Assembly: GCA_019677205.1 (NCBI GenBank)
Contig: JAAMXY010000204.1
Location: 1-39,474 of the forward strand
Source: Pinguiococcus pyrenoidosus
Taxonomy: Eukaryota; Sar; Pinguiophyceae; Pinguiochrysidales; Pinguiochrysidaceae
Length of the DNA stretch: 39,474 nt
Reading direction: 5' to 3'
The notes beneath the pieces were generated by a model, which did not search any database, was not told the origin of the DNA, and was given only the letters and a program-made list of their open reading frames with translations. Made by a program: the position numbers and the translations under genes. Positions 9,053-21,563 of the stretch are shown here, piece after piece; positions within the stretch are counted from its first letter, which is position 1; the number at the start of each line of letters is the position of its first letter.

Positions 9053-12000
9053 TCAGCCGGAGTCGGCGCTCGCGCTGAGAAGGTGCCTCTTCGGCACCAG
9101 GAACGTGGCCCCTCCGCTGAACCGCCTCTGCCCGACAACTTCCACGACGGCTCGGAGATCGCTGTGCAGGCCTGGCAGCGACAGGATCTTTGCACAATTA
9201 TCCCTAAACTCGATGCAGCCAGGCTGCTGCGCCGCAAGTCTGAAGGACGAGGCCGCCGCTGCGCACAGCAGGGAATACAAAACTTTTGGCGGCGCCTCCG
9301 ATATGGTGCTCACGGCACCCCTCGCGCCCTCGGCAGCGTCTCCTCGCTGCGAGCCAGCCAAGATCGTACGCGTTGTGCGGAGCCCCAGCTCGAGGGTCTG
9401 CAGAGTCAACTTCTCCACCACCCCATCCGAGGACTCCGCCACTTGCCCGTCGCCTTCGGACACATGCGCCAGCAGCTCGGCGAGGACGGGGGTGAACACT
9501 TGTGCGAACAGCAAGGGCTCGGCAAAAAGATTCAGGCCCTCACGCTCGAACACACCATCCTCGTCCTCGGCGTGGTCAAATCCTTGCGGAAGATTCAGAT
9601 CTGCCCCCCCCGCTGGCTCGCTCGTAAGCTCCTGGTGGCGGAGAAGTCGCTCAAGGAGGAGCCTCGACGCCACCTCTTCCTTGCTGATCCGCGCGAAGCA
9701 AGATGCGAGCACCAGCAACGCCGCGGCAGATCCGTGCCTCGTTGGAACTCGCGGATCAATCTCGTTGGCAGCGCGGACGGCCATCGCGCGGACGGTCGCC
9801 TCGTCATCCTGAACCAGGTCTGCCAGGACCAGGCAGACTCTTCCGAAAGCCTCGGAATCCGCGGTCGACAACTCCTCGCGCGCTGCATAGCTCCGGAGCA
9901 GTCCTGACGCCTGGATGGCTTCAACTGCACACGTCCGCGAAACAAGCGACGCCTCCTCCTGGGCAGCATGATCCAAAGCAGCGACCCACGCCATGACCGG
10001 GCTCTCCCCCAGTCCGATCGGCGCTTGGCGACACACGAGGTTCCCAGCGACCACGAGCGCATACGCTTGAAGATCAGGCGAGGTTCGTGGCAACGCCCGC
10101 GACGTCTTTGCCGAGGCATGCGACAATGCCCATTGCAGCAGCTCTTCAAGATCGTCGGGGCGAAAGCCTGCCCTTGAGAACAGCTCCGATCCATGGAGCT
10201 GGAGCAATTTGCAGACGCAGACTAGACTTCGATGCAGCGTCGGTGGATCCGACTCCAGGATACCTAGGCAAGGCTCCCCTTGCCTGCGGCTTCGGTCCCA
10301 GAAAGCGCTGACGAGATCGTAGAGCACCTTCGCTGCGAATGCCTCCGTCGTGCAAGACGTTTCGCTCCACAGGAGTCGCTCGTGAAGCTCGACGAGCGCC
10401 GCCCGCCTGGCATCAAGAAAGCACGTCGTGCTGGAGAAGCTGGCTGCACGGGCAGGGTTGCCGCTTCCAATTCCCATCAACAGACGAAACGCCTTCGTAG
10501 CGTGCGACGACTGCAGAGCCGTGGCCACCACGATCCGCGCAGCTCCAGAAGCAAGCTCTGCCAGGCCAGGCTGGCTTGATTTCGCCCGCGGTGAGAAACT
10601 GCTGTCAGCTAGGGCTTCCAACGCGACCTCCATGACTTGTCCCTGCTGCGAGCGTGCCGAGGGATCACACGAAGCTTGCAGGCATTGCAACACCACCACC
10701 CGAATGGGAGCTGGTAACGAGCTGCCCGCGGCACCTATCGCCCGAAGCAAAGCGAAGCATTGCTGGGTTGTGGCCAATGCACGCTCGCTTTGCGCAGCGC
10801 TCTCCAGAAGACGCAACGCCTGCAGCAGCCTCCCGTGCATCACGTTCCATCTTCTTGAGGACCGCAGTTCGTCCTGAAGGTGCTCCAGTATTGTCAAGGC
10901 GACAGATGTCCTCTGGCGCCTTGGCGTCAGCCCGGCCAGCGCGAGAGCGGCAATCGATCGAATCTGCCCGTCAAAGTGGATTGCGCAGCTATGGACGCTA
11001 GTCACGATCTGCCTCAGCGCTTCTGGGTTGTTCCCATCGTCGCCGTGCGCCCCAGAAGTAGCGCTATTCCTTCCAACGTCAGATGGTGCCTCCTTGTCGC
11101 AACGCTCGAGCCTGGACAGCAACACCAGCAGTGGGAAGAGCATGGGGTGCAAGCGCGTTTCCCGTTGCCCACTTGAATCCATGGCAATGTCGAGTTGAGC
11201 AACCAGAAAGGGGGGCAGATCCGGATTCTTCGAGAAGAGATCCTCGACGGGGATCTTCCCTTTGGAAGTCGGTGGGAACTTGTCCGCTCCAGCCGCACGC
11301 AAGCCCTCTCGCGAGGNNNNNNNNNNNNNNNNNNNNNNNNNNNNNNNNNNNNNNNNNNNNNNNNNNNNNNNNNNNNNNNNNNNNNNNNNNNNNNNNNNNN
11401 NNNNNNNNNNNNNNNNNNNGCGCAGCCGCTCGCAAGCCAGGCACGATTGCGTCCGCGACTTCGCTACCGCCGCCGGCCAGGAGGGAATCCATGAACACCT
11501 GGAAGAAACGAGGCCAAGGGCGTTAGACCACACGTGCAACCCCCCCAGCGGCAAAACAAGACCCGCGGCGCTGAAGTGGGTCAGTTATGCCATGGAAAAT
11601 GATGCGTGTCTTCAGGAACTCAGAGGAACCCGCTAAGGTAAGTTATGCATTTCTTCATCCCCACTGAACCAATCGAAGCGCATTGAGAAGATACTCACCG
11701 AGCGCAAGACGTTCAACGCATGAACGCGGGCGCGCCAGTTGGACCGATCAGCGCAGTTGGCAATCTTCAGGAGCACGTGAATGACGTACGGCAAGAGCAC
11801 CGTGGGCACATCTCTAGGCTCGGACCGCAGAAGCGCGATGAAGGTCTGGAGGGGACGCAGGAGCGTTAGTCCGGAATCGCGGAATACACCCGCAAAACAA
11901 TCCGCGTCGAGATCAAGGCTCAGGTCATGTGGAACAAGTGCGTCATCCATCTGGGATGTTGTTGAATTGAAACTTGAACGTCGTCATTGCCTGTGGCCGG

Positions 12001-15000
12001 GAAAACCAGACGTGCCCCTAGCAGGACTGATAAAGCCATCGCCTTACCGTCGCAAATCCTGCCGATCTCCGCAGGATGAAGTTTTGCCGAGCCAGCCGAT
12101 CTTCGTCTTCCTCGCCCAGAAGCCCTGCGGAAGAGGGACAAGCGGGTGAGCCATCTTGGACGCATCAAGCTAGGTGCAGTTCGTCGGTGCTGCGGATCAG
12201 ATTATCTAGTAGCATTTGGACCATCATCAATCGTGATCATTGAGAGTTTCCGGATCCATCGAAGCTATCGTCACCTCCGCGACTGCAGATGCCAGAAGAC
12301 TCTACCTGCCAACCATCGCTTTGGACGCGTGCAGAGCTCGATATCGTACCTCCCGCAGCTCATCATGACCTCCGCGGTCGCCTACCAAAGCATGCAGACA
12401 GGTATTAGCACGGAAGAGATGCAACGGACCTCGGCGAGCAGAGAAGCAGTGGAATGTGGGCAATAAGCGAAAACCGCAGCTCTAGAGGCGTTCAGAGGCG
12501 GCTATTATAATCGCCACTCTCCATTTTTGCGATGTAGTCAGCCAGACATCCACCGGGAAAAGATGCCCAGCTGCTCGCTCGCAATCATATATCCATACTT
12601 CACTCATGCTTCTCCTCCCATCCCAATCGCGATGCTTCCGTCAGCTGGTGGTGCATGAATTGGGTCATTCACGTAGTCCCAGGGCGCCTCTCGGCGACCG
12701 GGAGGATCAGAACAGGTCTGTGAATTCATTGCTTTCCTCATCCGGAGCAGGCGTCGTTTCCCCACCCAAACAAAGAGACAGCACTCGGGTCTTCTTAGAG
12801 AAACCCTCATTCTGATGCGGCAAGCAGAGGAGCCGCAGGAAAAACTACATCTCTGTAGCCCCGTTAGCAACCTTGCCGCCCATCTCAGGAAGGAATTGTC
12901 GTCCTCGTGCCTACTACATCCTACTTCTGGCTTCCGAAGACGTCAGCCTTCAGCGTCGCACCTGTAGAGCATTCGTTGTTGCTGCGATAGCGCCTTGGTG
13001 CTTGATCCTGGCAAGGGCATCCACAAGCTGAAAAGGCACGAAAGGCGGGGGAAAACTGTGAGTTGCCGACGTGCTGGAAAGCTGCGCTTCAGCCGCGTCC
13101 GTGCAGACGCGGCTCTTCAGTCAGCTTGTTAGGAAGTTCCTCAGCATTGGTCGCTAAGACTCGAAAGATGGTGTTGTTTCTTTTCTGCATCTTCCTGAAG
13201 TGGCATCGGGAGCGGAAAGCCGCGCCACGTACCATGTCGCCTATTTCCGCTATCCGAGCGTGCGGCACAAGATCCTCAATGCCTCCTGCACCACTTGAGT
13301 CAACCTTGGTGCTGGGGGGCATGGGCATGAGGTCCATGAGCACCACAATCAGCTTCGCCGTCTCCCGTACAAGCAGCCAACTCCCCACGATGATCATCTG
13401 GTGGGATCGAGAGCGCATCGCATTAGGGGCAACGGGCAGAAGAGCGGTATTGGAGGCATTTCTGGCCATCGGCGCACGGCAGTATCCTGCAGCTGGATGG
13501 TAAACGATAGCCCCCCACTTCTTGCACGAACTTCTGCCGGATTCGGGTGGGGATAGCACCCGTTCCGGGAGCTTGACTAGCTGTGCGTCGTCTACCCTCC
13601 CCTTCAAAAACTGCTTGCGTACCTGCTGCTCGTGCTGCGAAACGGTGTCCACGACGGCGTGTCCCCGGCAGTCGACACGAACGGAGACTTTGCTTCCGAG
13701 ATTCATCTGTACCGGTGCGCTTGTCGAATAGCGGTCGGCGCCATCTCCGGCCACGTCCGCGGCGGACCAATCCTTGCCGACGACTTGTTCCTCCGCAATG
13801 ACCAACAGCGCCGCATCGAACGCCTGCTTAACCTAGAGAAGGTCCAAACTCCGAAGCTTTAGGAAAGGAAAGACTATGGAGCAGGGTCGACAAGCCCTTC
13901 GACAAGGCTTTCTTGGCATCAGCAGATGATCCGAACTTTGTGGTCAATCAACGACCGTGGTGGTCTCAGAAAGAAGCTTCGCTCACGCGCCAAGACAAAT
14001 GATGAAGGTACGCTCCGTATCTTGCGCCTCACAGTACATGCATCCATTGACGTGGACTTCTGTAAAAGCTCAAGAGGCGTCGATGTCTTCTCTCGTTGGT
14101 AAGGAGTAGTCCTTCAATGGGTCGTTGGAGGCACACCAGCTACGAGAGTTGCACAGCACACAGCTGGGAAGCGCGCCTTCGCTCTTTGGCTTACCTGGTC
14201 GAAGATGCCTTCCAGAATGGGTGCCCAATCCGCCCGCTTCTCCACCTTCTGAGCAAGGCACATCCTCTTCCGCCTTCTCTTTCCCCCCAAGTCGACCATC
14301 TCGCAGGTGCACTTCAGAAACGTGAGCAAGCCATGCGCAAGGCACTTAGCCAGTGCCCCCCCGCGTCTGCTGGACAGGTCGTTTCGGAAGATCGACGTCA
14401 TGGTACCGACCCGTTGCGAGGCAAGCTGAATGACGTCCCTGAGCATCCGATGCCCAGATGACGACGTCCTCTGCTCAGGGGAGGAATTGTCCGCGGGCTG
14501 GGACGCCTCTACAGCTTCGGGCTGGGCCACCTCCACCGCTTCAGTCTGCGGGTCTATCCGAATGGTCCATCCCAAGGCAGAAGCGTAGACGTGCCACAGG
14601 AAGGTGAGGACTCTTGCACCCGCCTCCGTGGTATTCGATCGAGGCGTCGTTGCTTGAGCAAGCGACTCGCCCACCAAGGCACGTATCTTCTCCGGCGTGG
14701 AAAAGCCCGGCAACGGCTTGGGGAAAGCCCTCGGCATGATCAGGATCTCCATCGCCAAGAGCCGCGTGCGATCCTGCGGAGGGCGCCACCTTGTCAGTTC
14801 TAGAAGAGATGCATGGCAACACACCTCAGATTGCCGCCGAAGCAGCACTCAGTATTAGCATGGAATCGTTTCCACACGGGAGTTTCGGAAAAGACTAATC
14901 AGATAATCTGCGTCATCGTGCAAGCCTTCAAGCGACGCCAAGACGGAAGAGGAGATTGCTGTCGATGCGGCTCCGAGGTTTGCTCATCCATCATGGGGAG

Positions 15001-18000
15001 TCGGTAGTCTCACATATTTTTGCCGTCATCGCCGCTCGCAGCATCCCCTACGCTCTGCCTCCAGACTTACCCATGTGGAACCCAGCAGCCTAAAAAGCGT
15101 GCGAGCGCACTCCTCGCACCACAGTACCGCAATCGCCGGCGCCTCTCGGTGAGCAAAATCGTCGTCGCCGACAGGCAATCTCCACTTTGACGACGCCTCG
15201 CGCACCCCGGTGTTGCTGCTCGCGTCGGAGGGGAAATCGGAGAGGGAGGCCCCGTCCACCAAGGTGCTCATGTGTCCCAATACCTCGCAAGCCAAGTGGA
15301 GAAGCTCTAGGGACATGATCTCACGTAGGAACGGCGACCCTTCGTACAAGTTGCGCAGCAGCATGCGGAAGAGCCATCGCGCGATGGCGCCGGTCGACAT
15401 GGAGAGCTTCACAGCCTCTTGCATTGTCCTCTTCGCTCGTAGGCGCATGTCGCGCACCACCGATGCGGTGCTCTTCTCCGGCGAGGCGTCGTCAGCGTCG
15501 CCGGCGCCGTCTAGACATTTGCGCCACATCTGATCACTTGTTCGCCACAACCCCTGCAGGTTCTCTGCCTCCTTGTCGGCCGCAGCCGCCGCATCCTTGC
15601 ATCGCATCAGGAGGCTCCTCACTGAGATCTTGAGATCGTGCCGCTCGGCGGAAGAGCTCCCATGCATGCAAAGGGGAAGGGCCTCCTTGATAAGCGCAAT
15701 CTCGCTCGGATGCGGCAAGGAGTGCTTGGCGATGTCGCCATCCACCTTGGGGCTCAGCGCGCCATTCTCGACGATCATGTTCGGTTCTCCGCCACGACAA
15801 AGAGTGTCAATCGCCGCGAGCCGTATCCGCGCATTCCAGTGCACTGCTCCGTCCTGCAGCTCCTCCATGAGAAGCGCACCTGGCTTCCGCTCCGGACCGT
15901 GGTGGACCGCGTCGACTCCTTGCGATCGGCCACATCGGACGACAACGAGCTTTGCCCAGAGAACGCGGTCTTTCGGGCCCAAGGTAGCTTCGCCCTTGGC
16001 CGCGCGTCCTGCGGTTGCCTCCTCCGCCGGCCTCTGGGCGTGACGGCATTCCAATTCCTCTAAGATTGAAGCAATCGCCGCGCGGTCCAGCAGGAGAAAC
16101 TGAGGAAAGAGACGGAAACTGCTTAGCTACGCCTTGGAGGGCGACCATCCACAAGGCTAGCTGCAAGGCATTGTGGAAGGGGCATGCTTCGCACAACCGG
16201 CAACGACTGCATCAGAGACGTTGCACTACGCACGTCACACTTCATTGCTTTGCCCAAAGAAAGAGAAGCCTTGGCACATCATGGTGGGACGCGTCAAGGG
16301 GCAAAACTTGGGGGTCGACCACGGCAATCCTGAGAAAGCAACTACGAGCACACCTGAGGTAAGGCATAGAGCTCGACCGTCCTGGCGCAGAAGGCGTCCT
16401 CGACCATGAGCCTCGCAGCGAAGCTGGACAGCCAGTACTTCCGCCAGCAGCGAAGCACATCGGGGGACGCGTCGTTGACCACGCCCTCGACCCTGCCCGA
16501 GCCTGGACTGGCGTTCTCGCCCTTGAGCTCTCGAAGCAGGCGCCGTAACACATACAGGATCAGCTCGGCGACGGTGGACGCGGTGTGTTGGCTCGGTCCG
16601 ATCGCTCTCATCATGCTGTCGATGAAAGTCGGCAACTTCTCGCATACGTCGGTCACGGAGCTCATGTTTACCAAGATGGTTTTCAGCATGCTGTACTTCC
16701 CCTTCTGCTCTCCGGATTGCTGGAGGATATCGGTGAGCACGGGGAGGAACAGCTCGGCGTCCGAAGCTTCGGGAGATAAGGCGCGCTGGAGCTGCAGGGA
16801 GAGGCTCAAGACCTGCGGCATGATCTTGGCCAAGACTCGCTGCGGGAACTCGGACATCCTCAGGACATCCGATATGACCCAGCCTTGGAGGTCTCTGATT
16901 CTCCCTACCGGGAGGTGCTCCGTCCCATGCTTGCACTGAGTTGCATTGAGGACTTGCACGAGCCAAGCTTCGATCGTCTGCCAGCCGTAGAGGCGGTGCG
17001 TGTCCTTGGCGCTTCTCGTGAGCTCCTTGGCCCCTTCAAACAGTCGCAGCAGCGCCATCTCCCCTCCACCGCCTCTTCGCGGGGCGCAGAGGTCGAGCGT
17101 ATCTAGAGCGCCCAGAAGACCGCGGAAGAGGGCACCCGCAGCATCATCCGCGATGAAAGGCAATCCGCCATGCTGCCCTTCGAAGTTGCCGGCCTCGGCG
17201 CGGAACGCTTGGAGGGAGAGCGCAAGCTTTCCGGACGAGGCGCTGCTTAACCCCGACTGGAACCTCGAGGCTTCTCGCTCGCTTTCTCGCAATCCCACGT
17301 AGGGACGTCGCAGGACCTCGCTGAGAAACTTGAGGCAAGCGCCTGTATCTACATCCGCCGACGCGCTGGATTCTGCCGCGCGTAGTTCTAGGTGGACAAG
17401 CAGGCCGTAGACAAGGCCAGCTGAGGTGAGGACGTCCTTGTACACTCTCCCAAAGCTGAGGAGACGGAGGGCGGCCGACGCCAATTGCTCAACACAGCTC
17501 CCCGCCCTCCCGCCTGCAGGCAGGGGAACGCGCACGATGGCTTCCAAAGCCAAACGCACTTCGTCCTGCGCGGCCGCGCCAACCCCGTTCTCCTGCATCT
17601 CGCGCCAGCTCCGCTTCCGCCCATGCTTCGTCGACTTCCCGGCGTCAGACACGGCAAGCCGCCCGTCGACCTTGTCCCCAATGGCTCCCAACAGACTGCT
17701 CAAGATGCGGAGGGCCTCCCCGGCCGCATCGGCGAAGCGCTTCTCGGCCACCCGCGAGTCCGCAACGGAGACCTTGAGGAGCTGATCCGTCTGCCGCATC
17801 ACCTGGCGACTCGCAAGAGGCAACCAGACCTCGACGCCTGCCTTGCAAGCCAAGGCCGGCCTCAGAAAGGCCACCTCGCCAAGGCTTCCAAGCCTGGCGA
17901 TGCTTTCCTCGGGTTCTGCCGCAGCTGCTTTGTCGAGCTCGTGTCCCACGATCGCCAATTCTGCTCGTCGCACTTCTTCGTGACCGGATGTCTCCACCAA

Positions 18001-18330
18001 CCGAGCACGAAGCGCCGCGAGAGCCGCGGTGAGCACTTTGCGCAGCGGCGGACTCCTTGGATCCGCGGCGACAGAGACCAATCTTGTGAGCAGCGCTCTT
18101 GCGGCGCCTTCGTCCATGGCTTTGCACTCGTGTCTGACATCCCGAAGCCTCTGCAGCTGCGCGTGCAGGCTGGCATCCGCGCTCAGGCCGTCCATGAGCT
18201 GCTGCGCCGCGGCGTGGGCCGGCGTTTCGCCGCTGGCGAAGAGCTCCGGCGAGAGCGCCACCGACCGATCCGCGACGCTTCTGCCGTCGCCGCGGCTGTC
18301 AAGCATTTGCCTCTTCTTCTTCCTCCCCAT
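9053..18330 (-). CDS. THADA: THADA/Trm732-type giant HEAT-repeat protein (contains assembly gap)
   Basis: Exons: 18330-16354, 16099-15071, 14773-14195, 13823-13560, 13397-13233, 13027-12962, 12381-12306, 12124-12048, 11845-11699, and 11498-9053 interrupted by the N run 11317-11419. All junction phases agree; the product is about 2,270 residues. The yeast orthologue Trm732 partners Trm7/FTSJ1 for 2'-O-methylation of tRNA position 32; animal THADA is also linked to energy storage. Signatures: RLLAMEILIMPRAFPKPLPG, VGSWLLVRETAKL, ARIAEIGD, RQNFILRRSAGFAT and RARVHALNVLRS, all in the DUF2428 core order, within alpha-helical repeats. The start is the first ATG (MGRKKKRQ). Intron 13398-13559 has the least canonical donor (GTGCTA). 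The core WAVRNSS region, expected after VHALNVLR, falls in the gap, and the frames either side differ by one. Confidence 0.85.
11317..11419. other. Assembly gap (103 Ns)
   Basis: A run of N inside the THADA coding exon. The upstream frame (11498-11420) and downstream frame (from 11316) do not line up if exactly 103 bases are assumed, so its size is arbitrary, or it hides an intron boundary. Confidence 0.98.
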
Positions 18331-18665
18331 CGCGCCGGAGCCCAGAGGCGCGGAGAGGCGCCACTTCACGCGCGTCGCCCAACGTGTGGTGGTGCGCCGC
18401 CTCGCCAACGGGCCGCGAAAACCAGAATTGAGCGAATACCGGTTGCTGGTCGCTCCGCGTGGATGCGTTTCGGCGATGGCGCCCGAGGTTCTCGAGCCCT
18501 CGGGAGCCGCGTCGGGGAGGTGCGTGCCGTTAAGGGCGGTGGGGCATTCTCGACGTGGGCAAGAGGTGCGTGCTTGGAGCCACGAAGAATGGGGGCGCTG
18601 GGCGTGTATGCATGGAGAGGCTGTGGTTGGCAGGCGCAGAAGAACGAGATGGGCGACGGAAGACG
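18331..18665. other. Intergenic: THADA 5' flank and phosphohexomutase 3' flank
   Basis: 335 bp between two minus-strand genes. GC-rich; no convincing frame or motif seen. Confidence 0.5.
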
Positions 18666-20372
18666 CTATGCTTGTAGGTACTTGGTCACGGGGCTGAGCT
18701 CCATTTCGACGCTACACTTTTGCAGACAGTTCTCGTGCAGGTCACGAAGGAAGCTACGGATACCGTCCTTGTCCTCCGCCTCGGCGTTGATGATCACCTT
18801 GGGCTCGTGCAAGGACTCGCGGATGCTGAACCAGGACTTTCCAACCTGAACACGAATGCCCTCAAAGTTCGGCTCCTCACGTTCCCATTTCAGCGAGCCA
18901 TCATCGATCGCTTGGGCGATGCTCTTCTCGATCTCTCGGGCAGCAGCAATGCGACTGGCATTGTCGCTGCAGGTCAGCCGGAACTCCTCCGACTCGGCTG
19001 GCTCGTGCAAGCCCTCGATGAGCGACCACAGGACGACGTCGTCCGGCTTCGCCGCCGAGGCTCTCATGGCGGCCAGCTCCAGGACCAACCTGAGCGCCAG
19101 GAAGGCGCCGTCGTCCATCCACGTGTTGTCAATGAGAGCTGCGTGGCCGGATGTCTCAATGGCCAGCGGCGCTTCGACGCCTTCTGCGTTCAGGGCGATG
19201 GCCTTGTCGATGACGTTTCGGTAGCCCTTCTTGAAGCGCAGGTGCCGCCCGCCCTTCTTCTCGATGAACTCCTTCACGCCATAGGATGTCACGGAGTCGG
19301 TCACGATCGTGCCGCCGGGATGACGCTGGAGCACCATGTGCGCCGCGGCGGCCACGAGGCGGTTGCGATTCAGGGGCTGGAGGGTCCGGCCGCAGATGAG
19401 GCCCGAGCGGTCGACGTCGGTGTCCAGCATGATACCAACGTGCGCCTCCGCGTCCTGCACGGCGCGCAAGGTCTCCTCCACCATGAACTTGTCCTCGGGG
19501 TTCGGGATGTGAATGGGGAAAGTGCCGTCGGGGGCTAGGTGGACACTCCCGGAGGTGTCTGCGCCCAGCTGTTGCAGCACTTTCACGACCACGGCGCCAC
19601 CGCCGTTTCCAGCGTTCACGGCGATCTTCAGGCCCTCGAAGGGCCTCTCCGCATGAAGCCTTCCGCGGCCGGTCTCCTTTGCAATCGAGCGCATCCTCGT
19701 GATCAGATCCTCCGTGTATCGCTCCATGAAGTCGTCCTCGGGGAAGGCGGGCGCGTCCATCTGCGGCTCGTGGATGTCGTGGCCGCTGTCGAGGGCCAAG
19801 ATGCCGGCCAGCGTGGCCTTATTGAGTCCCCCGGAGGGCGTGAAGAACTTCATCCCGTTCCACTCGTGCGGCAGGTGGCTGGCGGTAACCATAATGCCCG
19901 CATCGTACGCCTTCGCGGCACGAAGCTTCAATGAGACTCCTCTGGGCAGAAGCGCCTCCCAAAGCATGGACGCCGCACGTACCTCGTCATCCAGAAAGCA
20001 GCTCGCGAACATCGCAGGCGTGGTCGCGAGACCCACGCGCACCGGACTGACGCCGCCCTCCTTGAGGCCTTGACACAGCGCGGACGCGAGGGTGTCGCCG
20101 GACTCGCGCGGATCCTGCCCGACCGCCACTCGCAACGAGTTGGCAGCCGCGCCGCTCTCCGCACACAGCCACCGGCCAAAGCACCTGCCGATGCCCAGCG
20201 CGGCTCCGGGCGAAAACGCCTGCGAGCGGACGTCGCTGCCGCTCTGCAAGTCGGACAGCGCCGTCTTGGCCGCCATCTGGGAGGCCTGCATGGTCACTGG
20301 CAGCATTCGGCGCTGCCAGGCTGCAGTCCTGCTAGCCACTAGGCCTACAACAAGAAGTTTTAAGCTTCTCAT
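18666..20372 (-). CDS. Alpha-D-phosphohexomutase (PMM/PGM family), probably plastid-targeted
   Basis: The enzyme interconverts hexose 1- and 6-phosphates (mannose or glucose) through a phosphoserine. All four family motifs are present: active-site serine in VTASHLPHEWNGMKFF, metal-binding DTDVDRS, sugar-binding ETSGH, and phosphate-binding SIRESLHEP near the C-terminus. The N-terminus (MRSLKLLVVGLVASRTAAWQ) is a signal peptide ending AA-W. An aromatic residue just after the cleavage site is typical of plastid presequences in algae with secondary red plastids. The frame is open throughout. A 72-nt in-frame segment (19982-19911, GTACGT...AAG) interrupts the conserved run TPAMFASCFLDDE/AYDAGIMVTASH and is probably an intron. 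Spliced length is 544 residues, unspliced 568. It resembles plant plastid PGM/PMM-like proteins more than cytosolic PGM. Which sugar it uses is not visible. Confidence 0.9.
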   Translation of the reverse strand: MRSLKLLVVGLVASRTAAWQRRMLPVTMQASQMAAKTALSDLQSGSDVRSQAFSPGAALGIGRCFGRWLCAESGAAANSLRVAVGQDPRESGDTLASALCQGLKEGGVSPVRVGLATTPAMFASCFLDDEVRAASMLWEALLPRGVSLKLRAAKAYDAGIMVTASHLPHEWNGMKFFTPSGGLNKATLAGILALDSGHDIHEPQMDAPAFPEDDFMERYTEDLITRMRSIAKETGRGRLHAERPFEGLKIAVNAGNGGGAVVVKVLQQLGADTSGSVHLAPDGTFPIHIPNPEDKFMVEETLRAVQDAEAHVGIMLDTDVDRSGLICGRTLQPLNRNRLVAAAAHMVLQRHPGGTIVTDSVTSYGVKEFIEKKGGRHLRFKKGYRNVIDKAIALNAEGVEAPLAIETSGHAALIDNTWMDDGAFLALRLVLELAAMRASAAKPDDVVLWSLIEGLHEPAESEEFRLTCSDNASRIAAAREIEKSIAQAIDDGSLKWEREEPNFEGIRVQVGKSWFSIRESLHEPKVIINAEAEDKDGIRSFLRDLHENCLQKCSVEMELSPVTKYLQA

Positions 20373-21563
20373 GGCGCTGAACGCCCTCTACCGCGCCGCT
20401 GTTGCACTTGCGAGGCCGCCGGCTTCGCGCTTTCTTGGGGCGGACGGAAAAAGGGCGGGACAGACGGCAGGTTCCGTCCAACTACAACGCCGGATACTGG
20501 CGTGGATTGGTCTGAAGCATATTTCAAAGCGAAGATACGGGGAAATGGGTCAATGAATGGAGGGGAATTCGTTGAAGCGCTTGGCGGAACTTGAACATTT
20601 GCGAAACGGACAGTAAATCCAACAGTTGGCCACCGCCCGCCAAAAAACAAGGATTCAGAGGACCAAGGAGCGAAGGTTCAAGGTTCGGAAAGAAGGCACC
20701 ACCGCATTTGCCCAGGAGCCGACTGAAAGCCGCAAGTTTCTCCTTTTCGCCGATATCTGTCTGACGCCAAGCTATCTGCTTTCCTGGACTTCATTCTGCA
20801 TCGTCCAGATAGGACGGAAGATATCTGTCATGGAAGATTCTCAGCAGAAGAAGGCAGACGGTGAGAGCTTCACACTGCCAGGTCTCACGAGGAAGATGAG
20901 CCGGGAAGCGCTGGCAAAAAACGAGTAGCTAGCTAGGCAGGAGCGAGTCGAGCGAGAAGCAAGGCGTGCGTTGGGGAGAAGCAATGCGCTGGAGCGACTT
21001 GCTCGAAGTGGATGACGTGGCTGCTTCGGCCCCTTATCAGCGTGGCGAATTCAAGGTATGCTGTATGCACTTTCGTACGGCGCGTCAACGACACAATCGC
21101 CCGCAACGTCTGAACGCGTCTGAATAGGGGACCAAAGCCTTGTCCCCTTGATCTGAGATGGGTTCCCACATCACAACGCAGTTGCAACGTGGCGAGAACA
21201 ACTTGATTGGCCTAAAACAGATCCTCCGATATATAATACGGGTCAATAATCTCGACATGTTTCTCTCTATGAACCAATGAAGTGGTCCAAAATGGGCTAA
21301 ACCCCAAAACAGACGCCAGATTGCAATTGAAACGGACCAATGAAGACAGCGATCACGAGAACCCAGAATCCTTCCCCCTGCTCTTGCATAGTCCCTGAAG
21401 GGTGACATCGATGCAGATGGCGAACACCCCACGAAGCTTCTCAGATCCCACTTCGCTCAAACGCCTCGGGCGAAAACGCCGCTGTCGCCACCCCAACTCG
21501 CGCGCGTCCCGCCGCCGCAGCAGACAGCTCGTCCACACCGCAAGCGCGTAACCGTACGGCACC
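20373..21563. other. Intergenic, divergent phosphohexomutase/lectin promoters
   Basis: About 1.2 kb with no convincing gene. The longest plus frame (20626-20928) lacks family features and coding bias. The composition falls toward AT around 21220-21300, including GATATATAATACGG at 21229-21242, about 320 bp before the lectin-like gene start. Confidence 0.5.

Noticed and set aside
17485-18849. Plus-strand open frame of 454 codons
   Set aside because: Lies opposite THADA exon 1 and runs into the phosphohexomutase 3' end; no motifs.
20626-20928. Possible 100-residue plus-strand protein
   Set aside because: No family feature or clear coding bias, and no ATG in good context.
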